In this document: piece after piece, positions 8,394-15,018 of the stretch
Position numbering within the stretch: the first letter of the stretch is position 1
Layout: each line of letters opens with the position of its first letter
Made by a program: the position numbers and the translations under genes
NCBI GenBank assembly: GCA_020832555.1
Contig: JAFIEM010000023.1
Coordinates: 1 to 39,038, forward strand
Reading direction: 5' to 3'
DNA from: Natronohydrobacter sp.
GTDB lineage: Bacteria; Pseudomonadota; Alphaproteobacteria; Rhodobacterales; Rhodobacteraceae
DNA: 39,038 nt
Notes under the pieces: generated by a model
Database searches by the model: none
What the model saw: the letters and a program-made list of their open reading frames with translations, nothing else
Told to the model about the DNA's origin: nothing

Positions 8394-8942
8394 ATGCACG
8401 ATGAGATCAGCCAGGCGCTGCTGCGCGTTGCCCGCAAGGACCGCGCCGCGCTTCGGCAGCTTTATGCGCTTTCCGCTCCGAAACTTACCGGACTTCTGAT
8501 GCGTATGCTGAAAGAGAAAACCGAAGTTGAGGATGCCCTGCAGGATGTATTCATCCGGGTCTGGGACCGGGCACCCGCCTATGATCCTGAGAAAGGTACC
8601 GGCTTGAACTGGCTCTGCGCTGTGGCGCGCAATCATGCATTGGACCGTCTGCGCGCGCAGCGCAGCCGCCGTCAGGCGCAATCGGTGCCGGTCGAGGATG
8701 CGCATGATCTGGCGGCCTCGGGCCCCGGCCCGGAAGGGCAGTTGCTGCTGCGCGCGCAGATGGAAAGCGTGGTGCGCTGCTTTGGCGAATTGCCGCAAGA
8801 TCGCGCCGAAGCGGTGAAAGGGGCCTATCTGATGGGTCTGAGCTATCAGGATCTGGCCCAGCGCCATGATGTGCCGCTCAATACGATGCGCACATGGCTG
8901 CGCCGCGCGCTGATCTCGCTCAAGGAGTGTCTGGACCGATGA
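8394..8942 (+). CDS. ECF (extracytoplasmic function) RNA polymerase sigma factor
   Basis: 182 residues from the ATG at 8394, which follows AAGGA. Region 2 is clear (EVEDALQDVFIRVWDRAPAY, then LNWLCAVARNHALDRLRAQ). Region 4 ends in GLSYQDLAQRHDVPLNTMRTWLRRAL, the -35-binding helix-turn-helix. The next gene, overlapping in ATGA, is an RskA-type anti-sigma factor, and a fasciclin gene follows. This matches the SigK/RskA arrangement, in which the sigma factor controls secreted fasciclin proteins in mycobacteria. That parallel comes from established knowledge, and a direct link here is inference. Confidence 0.95.
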   Translation: MHDEISQALLRVARKDRAALRQLYALSAPKLTGLLMRMLKEKTEVEDALQDVFIRVWDRAPAYDPEKGTGLNWLCAVARNHALDRLRAQRSRRQAQSVPVEDAHDLAASGPGPEGQLLLRAQMESVVRCFGELPQDRAEAVKGAYLMGLSYQDLAQRHDVPLNTMRTWLRRALISLKECLDR

Positions 8943-9607
8943 GTGACGACAGCACCCTTTCCCCCGATGACCACGATCCGGATGACCTGCTGGCAGCAGA
9001 ATATGTGCTTGGCCTGCTGGACGGGGCCGAGTGGCGCGCGGCGCGCGACCGTGCGCTGGTCGATGCCGGATTCGCCGCGCGCGTGCAGACCTGGGAAGCG
9101 CGCCTTGCGGCCCTGAACGCGGAATTTCCAGAGATGTCGCCGCCCGATCTGCTGGCCAAGATCGAAGCGCGGCTCTTTGCGCAGCCGAAGCGCCGCCGGT
9201 TTGGCTGGGGCTGGGGGCTGGCAACAGGGTCTGTTCTGGCGCTTGCGCTGGTCGCGGCCTTTGTCGTTCTGACGCCGCAAGCCCCCCGCGTGCCGGGTCT
9301 GCAGGCCGAACTGGTCGATGAGAGCGGGGCGCTCGTGCTGAGTGTCAGCTATGACCGCAGCGCGACACGTCTGAGCATCGCCACCACCGGGCCGGAACCC
9401 GGCGCAGGGCAGGATTATGAGCTTTGGGTGATCGACGACAGCGGCGTGCCGCGCTCGCTTGGCCTGCTGGCCGGGGCGGCGACCGAGATCATCACTGATC
9501 TTGAACCGGGCCAGGTATTGGCGGTCAGTCTGGAACCGGCAGGCGGCTCGCCCGAGCCTGTGCCGACCGGGCCGGTTCTGGCCGCAGCACCGCTCACGGA
9601 AGCGTGA
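8939..9607 (+). CDS. RskA-family transmembrane anti-sigma factor
   Basis: 222 residues, beginning inside the sigma-factor stop codon. The N-terminal cytoplasmic domain (AAEYVLGLLDGAEWRAARD, then FAARVQTWEARLAALN) is the sigma-binding part of proteobacterial RskA proteins and has no zinc-binding HxxxCxxC. One membrane helix follows at about residues 96-117 (GWGLATGSVLALALVAAFVV). The periplasmic RskA domain contains YELWVIDDSGVPRSLGLLAG. Regulated proteolysis normally releases the sigma factor. A Pro/Glu/Gly-rich tail follows. Confidence 0.9.
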   Translation: MSDDSTLSPDDHDPDDLLAAEYVLGLLDGAEWRAARDRALVDAGFAARVQTWEARLAALNAEFPEMSPPDLLAKIEARLFAQPKRRRFGWGWGLATGSVLALALVAAFVVLTPQAPRVPGLQAELVDESGALVLSVSYDRSATRLSIATTGPEPGAGQDYELWVIDDSGVPRSLGLLAGAATEIITDLEPGQVLAVSLEPAGGSPEPVPTGPVLAAAPLTEA

Positions 9608-9634
9608 ACAGGCAAGGCTGAAACTCGACAGAAC

Positions 9635-9700
9635 TTTCTCCCGTAGACCCGACATGCACCAGCCATTCCGGCCAGTGCCACGTTCCATCTACGGGAGAAA
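9635..9700 (+). promoter_or_regulatory. 13-bp hairpin that would mask the fasciclin ribosome-binding site
   Basis: TTTCTCCCGTAGA (9635-9647) and TCTACGGGAGAAA (9688-9700) are exact reverse complements. The right arm contains GGGAG, the only plausible ribosome-binding site for the ATG at 9704. If both arms are transcribed, the leader hides its own Shine-Dalgarno sequence; if only the right arm is, translation is free. The structure could act as an RNA switch or, as DNA, as an operator. Confidence 0.6.
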
Positions 9701-9703
9701 AAC

Positions 9704-10255
9704 ATGAAACTTGCCCTGACTCTGGCCGCTGCTCTTTTTGCAGGCTCACTTGCCCATGCCGCCATGACCGATAACCCCGAAGTGGGCGGTGCGCCCATGT
9801 TCGTTGAACGCAATATCGTCGAGAACGCGGTCAATTCCGCCGATCACACGACCCTTGTCGCCGCGGTGCAGGCCGCCGAACTGGTCGATGCCCTGCAAGG
9901 GGCAGGCCCGTTCACCGTTTTTGCGCCCGTGAATGCCGCGTTCGATGCCCTGCCCGCAGGCACGGTGGAAACGCTGCTGATGCCCGAAAACAAGGGCATG
10001 CTGCAACGCATCCTGACCTCGCATGTGGTGGCGGGCAATCTGTCGGGTGCGGAACTGATGCGCCGCGCGCGCGCCAGCCGCGACGGGTTCGTGCATCTGG
10101 AAACGCTGTCGGGTGCGCCGCTGAGTGCGCAGGTGCGCGGACGCAGCCTGTGGATCTATGACCAGTCGGGCAATGCAGGCCGCGTGACCATCGGGGATGT
10201 GCGCCAGTCGAATGGCGTGATCCATGTGGTCGATACGGTGCTGCTGCCGCGCTGA
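9704..10255 (+). CDS. secreted fasciclin (FAS1) domain protein
   Basis: 183 residues. A signal peptide (MKLALTLAAALFAGSLAHA) is followed by one FAS1 domain with the two conserved boxes: H1 at GPFTVFAPVNAAFDALP and H2 at GVIHVVDTVLLP, joined by ILTSHVVAGNLSG. FAS1 proteins act in adhesion or cell-surface contacts outside the cytoplasm. The position just after an ECF sigma/anti-sigma pair suggests it belongs to that regulon. Its leader contains a striking inverted repeat over the ribosome-binding site. A hairpin follows the stop codon. Confidence 0.92.
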   Translation: MKLALTLAAALFAGSLAHAAMTDNPEVGGAPMFVERNIVENAVNSADHTTLVAAVQAAELVDALQGAGPFTVFAPVNAAFDALPAGTVETLLMPENKGMLQRILTSHVVAGNLSGAELMRRARASRDGFVHLETLSGAPLSAQVRGRSLWIYDQSGNAGRVTIGDVRQSNGVIHVVDTVLLPR

Positions 10256-10270
10256 CGCGTTTTGTCTTAT

Positions 10271-10316
10271 CGCAATTTCGAACCGAAAAAGTCTGTCAAC
10301 TTTTTCTGAAATTGCG
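10271..10316. terminator. bidirectional terminator-like hairpin
   Basis: CGCAATTTC (10271-10279) pairs with GAAATTGCG (10308-10316), and GAAAAAGT (10285-10292) pairs with ACTTTTTC (10299-10306). The two stems are separated by a small internal loop (5 nt against 1 nt). It lies between the convergent fasciclin and NDUFA9-like genes. The T-run sits in the stem, so termination strength is uncertain. Confidence 0.6.
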
Positions 10317-10323
10317 TTCAGCC

Positions 10324-11310
10324 TCAACCCTTGCGCAGATTGGCGGCTGATTCGTGGATGGCCTTGTACTGCCCGCCGGGACGATGCACCCACAGATAGC
10401 TTGGCAAGACAGCCTCCATCGGGGTTGGCGTGATCCCCAGATCCGCCAGCCCCTTTGCCCCCTCGCTGACCACATTGTCGCGTGCCAGATTGCGGACCTG
10501 ATCGCGGGTCAGCAGCGAATTGGTGAACAGGCCCAGTGTGACCGCCTGAGCCAGATCCAGCAACCCCGCCTGCAGCCGCGCCACGGGCATGGGCAGATTC
10601 AGCAGAATACGGTTGCGCCGAATCTCGGACAACATCTTGGTCATCAACTCGCGGAAGGTTGCGACCTCTGGCCCGCCCAATTCATAGACGCCCGGCGCAG
10701 CCCCGTCGATGATTGCCTTGGTCGCTGCTGCGGCAACATCATCGACATAGACCGGCTGGAACCGCGTCGCGCCGCCCACGACCGGCAGGAAAGGCGAGAA
10801 GCGCGCCATGCCCGCGAAACGATTGAAAAACTGATCCTCGGTCCCGAAGACAAGCGAGGGTCGCAGGATCACGGCATTCGGGAAATGCTCGGTCACAAGC
10901 GCCTCACCCTTGGCCTTGCTGCGCTGATAGGCACTGTCGGACCCCGCATCCGCACCAATGGCCGAGATATGCACAAGCCTCTGCACGCCCTGCTCTGTGG
11001 CGATCCGCGCCACGCGGCCTGCGCCCGCCGCCTGCACATCGTCAAACTTGTTCGCGCCCTGCTCGAACAGGATGCCCACACAATTGACCACCGCATCCGC
11101 GCCTGCAACGACAGCGCGCACCGAGGCATCATCGCGAATGTTGCAGAACACCGGCTCGACCTGCCCGACCACACCGTAAGGGCGGACATGCAGCGCTTCA
11201 TTCGGGCGACGGACGGCGACACGCACACGCCAGCCCGCCTGCGCCATGCGCCGCGCAATATACCGGCCGACGAATCCAGAACCGCCAATGATGGTGACAA
11301 GCTGCGACAT
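10324..11310 (-). CDS. NDUFA9-like NAD(P)-binding SDR protein (complex I accessory type)
   Basis: 328 residues from the ATG at 11310, preceded by GGAGAAGG. An atypical short-chain dehydrogenase: Rossmann motif TIIGGSGFVGRYIARRMAQAG at the N-terminus, then VVNCVGILFE, LVHISAIGAD and the Y-x3-K pair in SAYQRSKAKGE. The region PVYVDDVAAA and a C-terminal LGLFTNSLLTRDQV segment match the NDUFA9 family, an NADPH-binding accessory subunit of respiratory complex I that occurs in alphaproteobacteria. Bacterial copies are sometimes not stable complex I members, so the exact role is uncertain. It is convergent with the fasciclin gene. Confidence 0.88.
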   Translation of the reverse strand: MSQLVTIIGGSGFVGRYIARRMAQAGWRVRVAVRRPNEALHVRPYGVVGQVEPVFCNIRDDASVRAVVAGADAVVNCVGILFEQGANKFDDVQAAGAGRVARIATEQGVQRLVHISAIGADAGSDSAYQRSKAKGEALVTEHFPNAVILRPSLVFGTEDQFFNRFAGMARFSPFLPVVGGATRFQPVYVDDVAAAATKAIIDGAAPGVYELGGPEVATFRELMTKMLSEIRRNRILLNLPMPVARLQAGLLDLAQAVTLGLFTNSLLTRDQVRNLARDNVVSEGAKGLADLGITPTPMEAVLPSYLWVHRPGGQYKAIHESAANLRKG

Positions 11311-11452
11311 CTGCCTTCTCCGCGTTTTCGGGTCGTGGTCTGAATACCCCTCGCGGCGCGTCTCGACAAGGCAGAACAGGATTTTCCGCAAGATTGCAGT
11401 TTCGCCCGTTGACACTGTTTCGCCTGCATCCTAAAGAGCGCCTACGCAACCT

Positions 11453-11539
11453 GCCCAGGTGGCGGAATTGGTAGACGCACTAGCTTCAGGTGCTAGCGCT
11501 CGCAAGGGCGTGGAGGTTCGAGTCCTCTCCTGGGCACCA
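11453..11539 (+). tRNA. tRNA-Leu (CAG)
   Basis: 87 nt including an encoded CCA. The acceptor GCCCAGG (11453-11459) pairs with CCTGGGC (11529-11535). The anticodon stem CTAGC/GCTAG encloses the loop TTCAGGT, giving anticodon CAG (codon CUG). A long variable arm (class II) and the GGTTCGAGTCC T-arm are present. It stands immediately before the accessory block 11693-17830 and could be an integration site, but I found no second copy of its 3' end in the window. Confidence 0.97.
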
Positions 11540-11692
11540 TGCTTTCAGCCTAAGTGGTTGAAATGTATGGCCTGATCAATTGGGCAGGTTGCGCGATTTT
11601 CCCTCGGAAAATTCATGGAAGGCAGGGCGCTGTTGCAGAACCCGCCCGCTCTTTGCCCGTCGTGGCAAGACCAGCGCGCGGGCGAAAGTCCT

Positions 11693-12985
11693 TCACGCCG
11701 CGATGCGCCGCCCGGCATCCTGACCGACGCGCTGCCAGATGGTCTCGAAATCGGCGCTGAACTCGGCGGCAAGCTCCGGCGCATGCCGCAGCAGGATACG
11801 GTGATCGGCATGGCGCATCGTCGCATCCATCGTCATGTTGGCCGTGCCGGTCAGAACCATCCCGGTATCGGGGCAGGACAGGTATTTCTGATGCATCCGG
11901 CGGCGCGTGCTGCGAATCTCCATCGGCAGGGATGACGCGCGCACAAGTTCCTGAAGCCGCGCAATGCCTGCGCCATTGATCTTGCGATCCAAGAGCAAGC
12001 GCAGTCTGCATCCGCGTCTGGCCGCCGCGATCAGCGCCTGAAATTCCGGCACCCGGTTTGACAGCGCATACATGGCCACATTCAGCGTCGCGCCATCCGG
12101 CACGGAACGGATCGCTTCCAGCGCCAGAGTGTTCAGCGTCAGGGGTGCGGCGCGGTGCTGTCCCCCGGTGCGCAACAGGTCAAGTTTCCGGCGATTGTTG
12201 CGCGCGCTATGTCCGGCGGATTCGCGCGGGTTGAGCGCATAGCCACCGGAAAACGCCACCAGCGCAGTGCCATCGACCATCTTGCGCGGCACAGAAATAT
12301 CAGCATGTTCCGCAGGGGCAGGCAGTGCCAGCGCCTGCGCCAGTGCTGTCGGATCATTGAAATCCAGCCCGGCGGCAACGGCCTTGCGCAATGTGTCGAA
12401 CACTTCGCGGGCACGGGCGGGCGATGCGCTCAGGCTGTCATCGGACCAGAGCGCCTGAAATTCCTCGTCAAACGCCGCGAGAACCGGTTGATATTCGGGC
12501 CGCTTGTCCAGAATCAGCACGTTTTCATAGGCTTTCTGGCCACGCCCCGACCAGTTGAAACTGCCGCTCAGCAACAGCTCGGACTGTCCGTTTCGCCGCA
12601 GGTTCAGTGTCTTGTGGTGCAGCATCCCGGTCGAATGGGTATAGCTGTAGATCAGCCGACCGCGCTGGGGGTCCCAGTCATAGGGCAGATCGATCTTGTA
12701 GCGCAGGTGAAAATTGGGCAGCCCCAGTGCCTGAATGTCATTCAGAACAGTCGGGCTGTTGGCGGCACTCTGGCTCCAATCCGCGACAACCCGGACCTGC
12801 ACTTCGGGCCGCGCGCGCAGCAAGGCCACAAGATCCGCTGCGATCTCGCGATCGGTAAAGGCAAAGCACATGATCTGCAGATCGGCCCCCGGTCCCGGAG
12901 TATCGCGCAGCGTTTGCAACACCATGCGGATTGCCTGCTGAAGCGTCCTGCCGCCATCGACACTGCTGAACAGCGCCGCGCTCAT
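11693..12985 (-). CDS. phospholipase D-fold protein with two HxK motifs
   Basis: 430 residues with two PLD-like halves. The first HxK is HHKTLNL, followed by LLLSGSFNWSG; the second is HQKYLSC, followed by LTGTANMTMDA. Both His and Lys residues are kept, but the Asp of classic HKD is replaced at the expected spacing in each half. This is common in PLD-fold nucleases and transferases. No signal peptide is visible, so it is probably cytoplasmic. Its start overlaps the stop of the upstream Hint gene in an ATGA, so the two products are made together. Substrate (phospholipid or nucleic acid) is unknown. Confidence 0.82.
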   Translation of the reverse strand: MSAALFSSVDGGRTLQQAIRMVLQTLRDTPGPGADLQIMCFAFTDREIAADLVALLRARPEVQVRVVADWSQSAANSPTVLNDIQALGLPNFHLRYKIDLPYDWDPQRGRLIYSYTHSTGMLHHKTLNLRRNGQSELLLSGSFNWSGRGQKAYENVLILDKRPEYQPVLAAFDEEFQALWSDDSLSASPARAREVFDTLRKAVAAGLDFNDPTALAQALALPAPAEHADISVPRKMVDGTALVAFSGGYALNPRESAGHSARNNRRKLDLLRTGGQHRAAPLTLNTLALEAIRSVPDGATLNVAMYALSNRVPEFQALIAAARRGCRLRLLLDRKINGAGIARLQELVRASSLPMEIRSTRRRMHQKYLSCPDTGMVLTGTANMTMDATMRHADHRILLRHAPELAAEFSADFETIWQRVGQDAGRRIAA

Positions 12986-14001
12986 GCCGCACGTCCCTGT
13001 GCCGCCACCGGAACGATCACATCGCTCTGGCTCAGGGTTTGCTGCATGGCCAGCAGGCTGCGCGTTTCATGCGCCGCCAGAACCATGCGGGCACTGGCAA
13101 AGCCCTTGCAGGCCCGCGCCTGTGCCAATTCGGGGAAAAGCCCGAGGATTTCTTCACGCGCGGCGCTGTCAATCGCGTTCAGGGTCAGGTTCGAGGGCTG
13201 GAAACTCTCGGTCCAGGCCCCGTCGGACTCGATGATATGATGGGCGTCGAACATGACATGGATATAGGCCACACCTTCCGGCATGAACCGGGTGATGCCC
13301 GGCTGACCAACCAGATCCCTGGCCGCCGTCAGCACTTCATACTCGCCGATACACAGTTGCACCACTGGCCCTGCCAGCACGACCCGATGCTCGGGCGACA
13401 CAACCAGATCGCGCGCAGGATGGCCGCCGCCCAGCGCCCCGGCGGCAATCCGCACCGGCCAGAGATCGGGCGTGTGGCGCAGATATTGCTCGCTCAGGTC
13501 GCGCCGTCCGATCCAGCGGACAGGCACCAGCCCCTGATCCAGCGTCACAACCAGATCCCCGATGCACAAATCTTCGACCGCAACCATGCCGCGCGAGGTG
13601 CGGATCAGCGTGCCGGGTGTGAAACACGGGATAGGTTTGTCACCGATATAGACATCCCCCTGTTTCAGATCCTCCGGGCTGACCCCGACGAGCACCAGAG
13701 TCGAGCCATCATCAAGGGTGATCAATGCGTTGCCGTCCTCATCCGCACCGAGACGGTCAAGAACATCATCCCATGTCTGGATCTCATCCGACCGAAACTC
13801 GATCCGATCTTCGCCTGGTGTGAAATCAAGGATCATGTCGTGATCGAACCCGTCGCCGAAAACGAAAGTATCGCTGCCCTTGCCGCCGACGAGCGTATCA
13901 TCACCGCCATAGCCGATCAGGGTATCATCACCATCGCCCCCTTCAAGAAAGTCAGGGTCGCTTGAACCTTCAATAAGATCGCCAGGAATGGATTTGGGCA
14001 T
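12982..14001 (-). CDS. Hint-domain protein with RTX calcium-binding repeats
   Basis: 339 residues from the ATG at 14001, which follows GAGGGGG. An in-frame ATG at 14025 has no ribosome-binding site. Near the N-terminus lie glycine/aspartate RTX nonapeptides (FLEGGDGDDTLIGYGGDDTL, then VGGKGSDTFVFG). A Hint_2 domain then begins at Cys126 (PCFTPGTLIRT) and includes VSPEHRVVL and the closing HHIIESDGAWTESF. Hint domains are self-cleaving folds related to inteins and hedgehog. In Rhodobacterales they are often fused to RTX repeats and presumed secreted by type I export. Coupling to a PLD-fold gene is unusual. It is divergent from the Fic gene. Confidence 0.88.
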   Translation of the reverse strand: MPKSIPGDLIEGSSDPDFLEGGDGDDTLIGYGGDDTLVGGKGSDTFVFGDGFDHDMILDFTPGEDRIEFRSDEIQTWDDVLDRLGADEDGNALITLDDGSTLVLVGVSPEDLKQGDVYIGDKPIPCFTPGTLIRTSRGMVAVEDLCIGDLVVTLDQGLVPVRWIGRRDLSEQYLRHTPDLWPVRIAAGALGGGHPARDLVVSPEHRVVLAGPVVQLCIGEYEVLTAARDLVGQPGITRFMPEGVAYIHVMFDAHHIIESDGAWTESFQPSNLTLNAIDSAAREEILGLFPELAQARACKGFASARMVLAAHETRSLLAMQQTLSQSDVIVPVAAQGRAA

Positions 14002-14055
14002 ACTCAACCCCCTCGATATAGACACATCACCGGGCTAGACGTGGCAGAGTATTGT

Positions 14056-14069
14056 GTCCAGAATTGGAC
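14056..14069. promoter_or_regulatory. 14-bp palindrome between Hint and Fic genes
   Basis: GTCCA-GAAT-TGGAC lies between the divergent starts at 14001 and 14083. It could be an operator serving both directions. No regulator gene is adjacent, so this rests on symmetry and position only. Confidence 0.4.
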
Positions 14070-14082
14070 CTAATCGCGAAAC

Positions 14083-14736
14083 ATGGGACAGTCTGTGTCA
14101 CAAACCGCCTTGCCAAGGAATTTTCAGAGCCTGCCTGCGCTGCGCAAGGCCCTGCCCGATGCGCTGGCACAGTTCGCCCGTGACCTGGAGCGCGCCGCGC
14201 CCTCAGGGCAGTTGCAGGCACTTTGCGACACGCGCGCCTTGCATCACAGGCTCTTTGCGCCGCTGCTGCCCGACGCCCTGCGCCATGCCGCTGGCACCTA
14301 TCGCGGAACGCCGGGAACGGAGCTTGAGCAGCTGGAACGCGCGGTTTTCATTTCCCGCAAGGCACCGGGCCTGCGCAACCAGCACCAGTGTCTGCCCGCG
14401 CAAGAGGTCGCGATGGCGATGGAGGATCTGGCCGTCACGCTGGAAAAGATCTGGCAGGCGGGCCAGCCACCCCCCGATCTGGCCTATGCGCATCTGGCCG
14501 AGGTGACACATGCCTTCCTGTCGATCCATCCCTATATGGACGGCAACGGCCATATCTATCGCCTCGTGCTGCCGGTGCTGGGTCGGCATCTGGGGCTGCG
14601 CGCGCGGGCGGAATGGACCCTGCACCCACGCCCCTATGACCATACGCTCAGCCTGTGTCTGCAATGGTATCCGCATCACCCGGCACTTCTTGCCTGTTAT
14701 CTGCGCCAATGGTTTGATCCCGCGCACAGAAAATGA
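14083..14736 (+). CDS. Fic-fold (Fido) protein with atypical active-site motif
   Basis: 217 residues. The Fic loop is HPYMDGNGHIYR (residues 149-160). The catalytic His149, the Asp153 and the anion-hole GNG are intact, but the canonical F is Y151 and the first Arg of HxFx[D/E]GNGRxxR is His157. Fic enzymes transfer AMP or related groups from nucleotides to protein hydroxyls. The missing Arg normally contacts the nucleotide phosphates, so donor choice may differ. I see no inhibitory (S/T)xxxE(G/N) helix in the protein and no small antitoxin gene beside it. The ribosome-binding site at 14083 is weak. Downstream begins the gene-poor RNA-like region. Confidence 0.85.
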   Translation: MGQSVSQTALPRNFQSLPALRKALPDALAQFARDLERAAPSGQLQALCDTRALHHRLFAPLLPDALRHAAGTYRGTPGTELEQLERAVFISRKAPGLRNQHQCLPAQEVAMAMEDLAVTLEKIWQAGQPPPDLAYAHLAEVTHAFLSIHPYMDGNGHIYRLVLPVLGRHLGLRARAEWTLHPRPYDHTLSLCLQWYPHHPALLACYLRQWFDPAHRK

Positions 14737-14853
14737 TCAAATTGCGCGAAATCTCCCTATTACCGCCAAGATCCCGCCACGTTTCGCCTGCAAATTCATC
14801 CTTGCGAAAAACGAGATCGCACTGAGATCGAAGCCGCGTCAGCCACCGCGTTG

Positions 14854-15018
14854 ATGTCGGAGCAGAGGCCCGCCTGGACCCTGAACTTCGTGTCAGACCG
14901 TGACCTCGTCGCGCGCCAAGCCGCCGGTGAACCTGCCCTGACAGGCAAGGACACCACGGCGAAAGCCGCGATCGTGTGTGAGAAGGACGACCGTACCGTT
15001 GTGATCGCTGATCCGTGA
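14854..15018 (+). CDS. possible small protein, 54 residues
   Basis: An open frame starting MSEQRPAWTLNFVSDRD and ending RTVVIADP, with no recognisable family. By my count about three quarters of its third codon positions are G or C, well above the non-coding DNA that follows, and the residue mix looks protein-like. The frame stays open upstream to about 14737 without another ATG, so the true start may differ or this may be the tail of a decayed gene. No good Shine-Dalgarno sequence precedes the ATG. It lies between the Fic gene and the RNA-like region. Confidence 0.4.
   Translation: MSEQRPAWTLNFVSDRDLVARQAAGEPALTGKDTTAKAAIVCEKDDRTVVIADP

Noticed and set aside
11515..11539. tRNA-Leu 3' end as an attachment site
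   Set aside because: No second copy and no integrase gene in the window.
11620..11650. GGGCGCTGTTGCAGA resembling an IS6-type terminal repeat
   Set aside because: No transposase, no second end and no target duplication; a chance match is likely.
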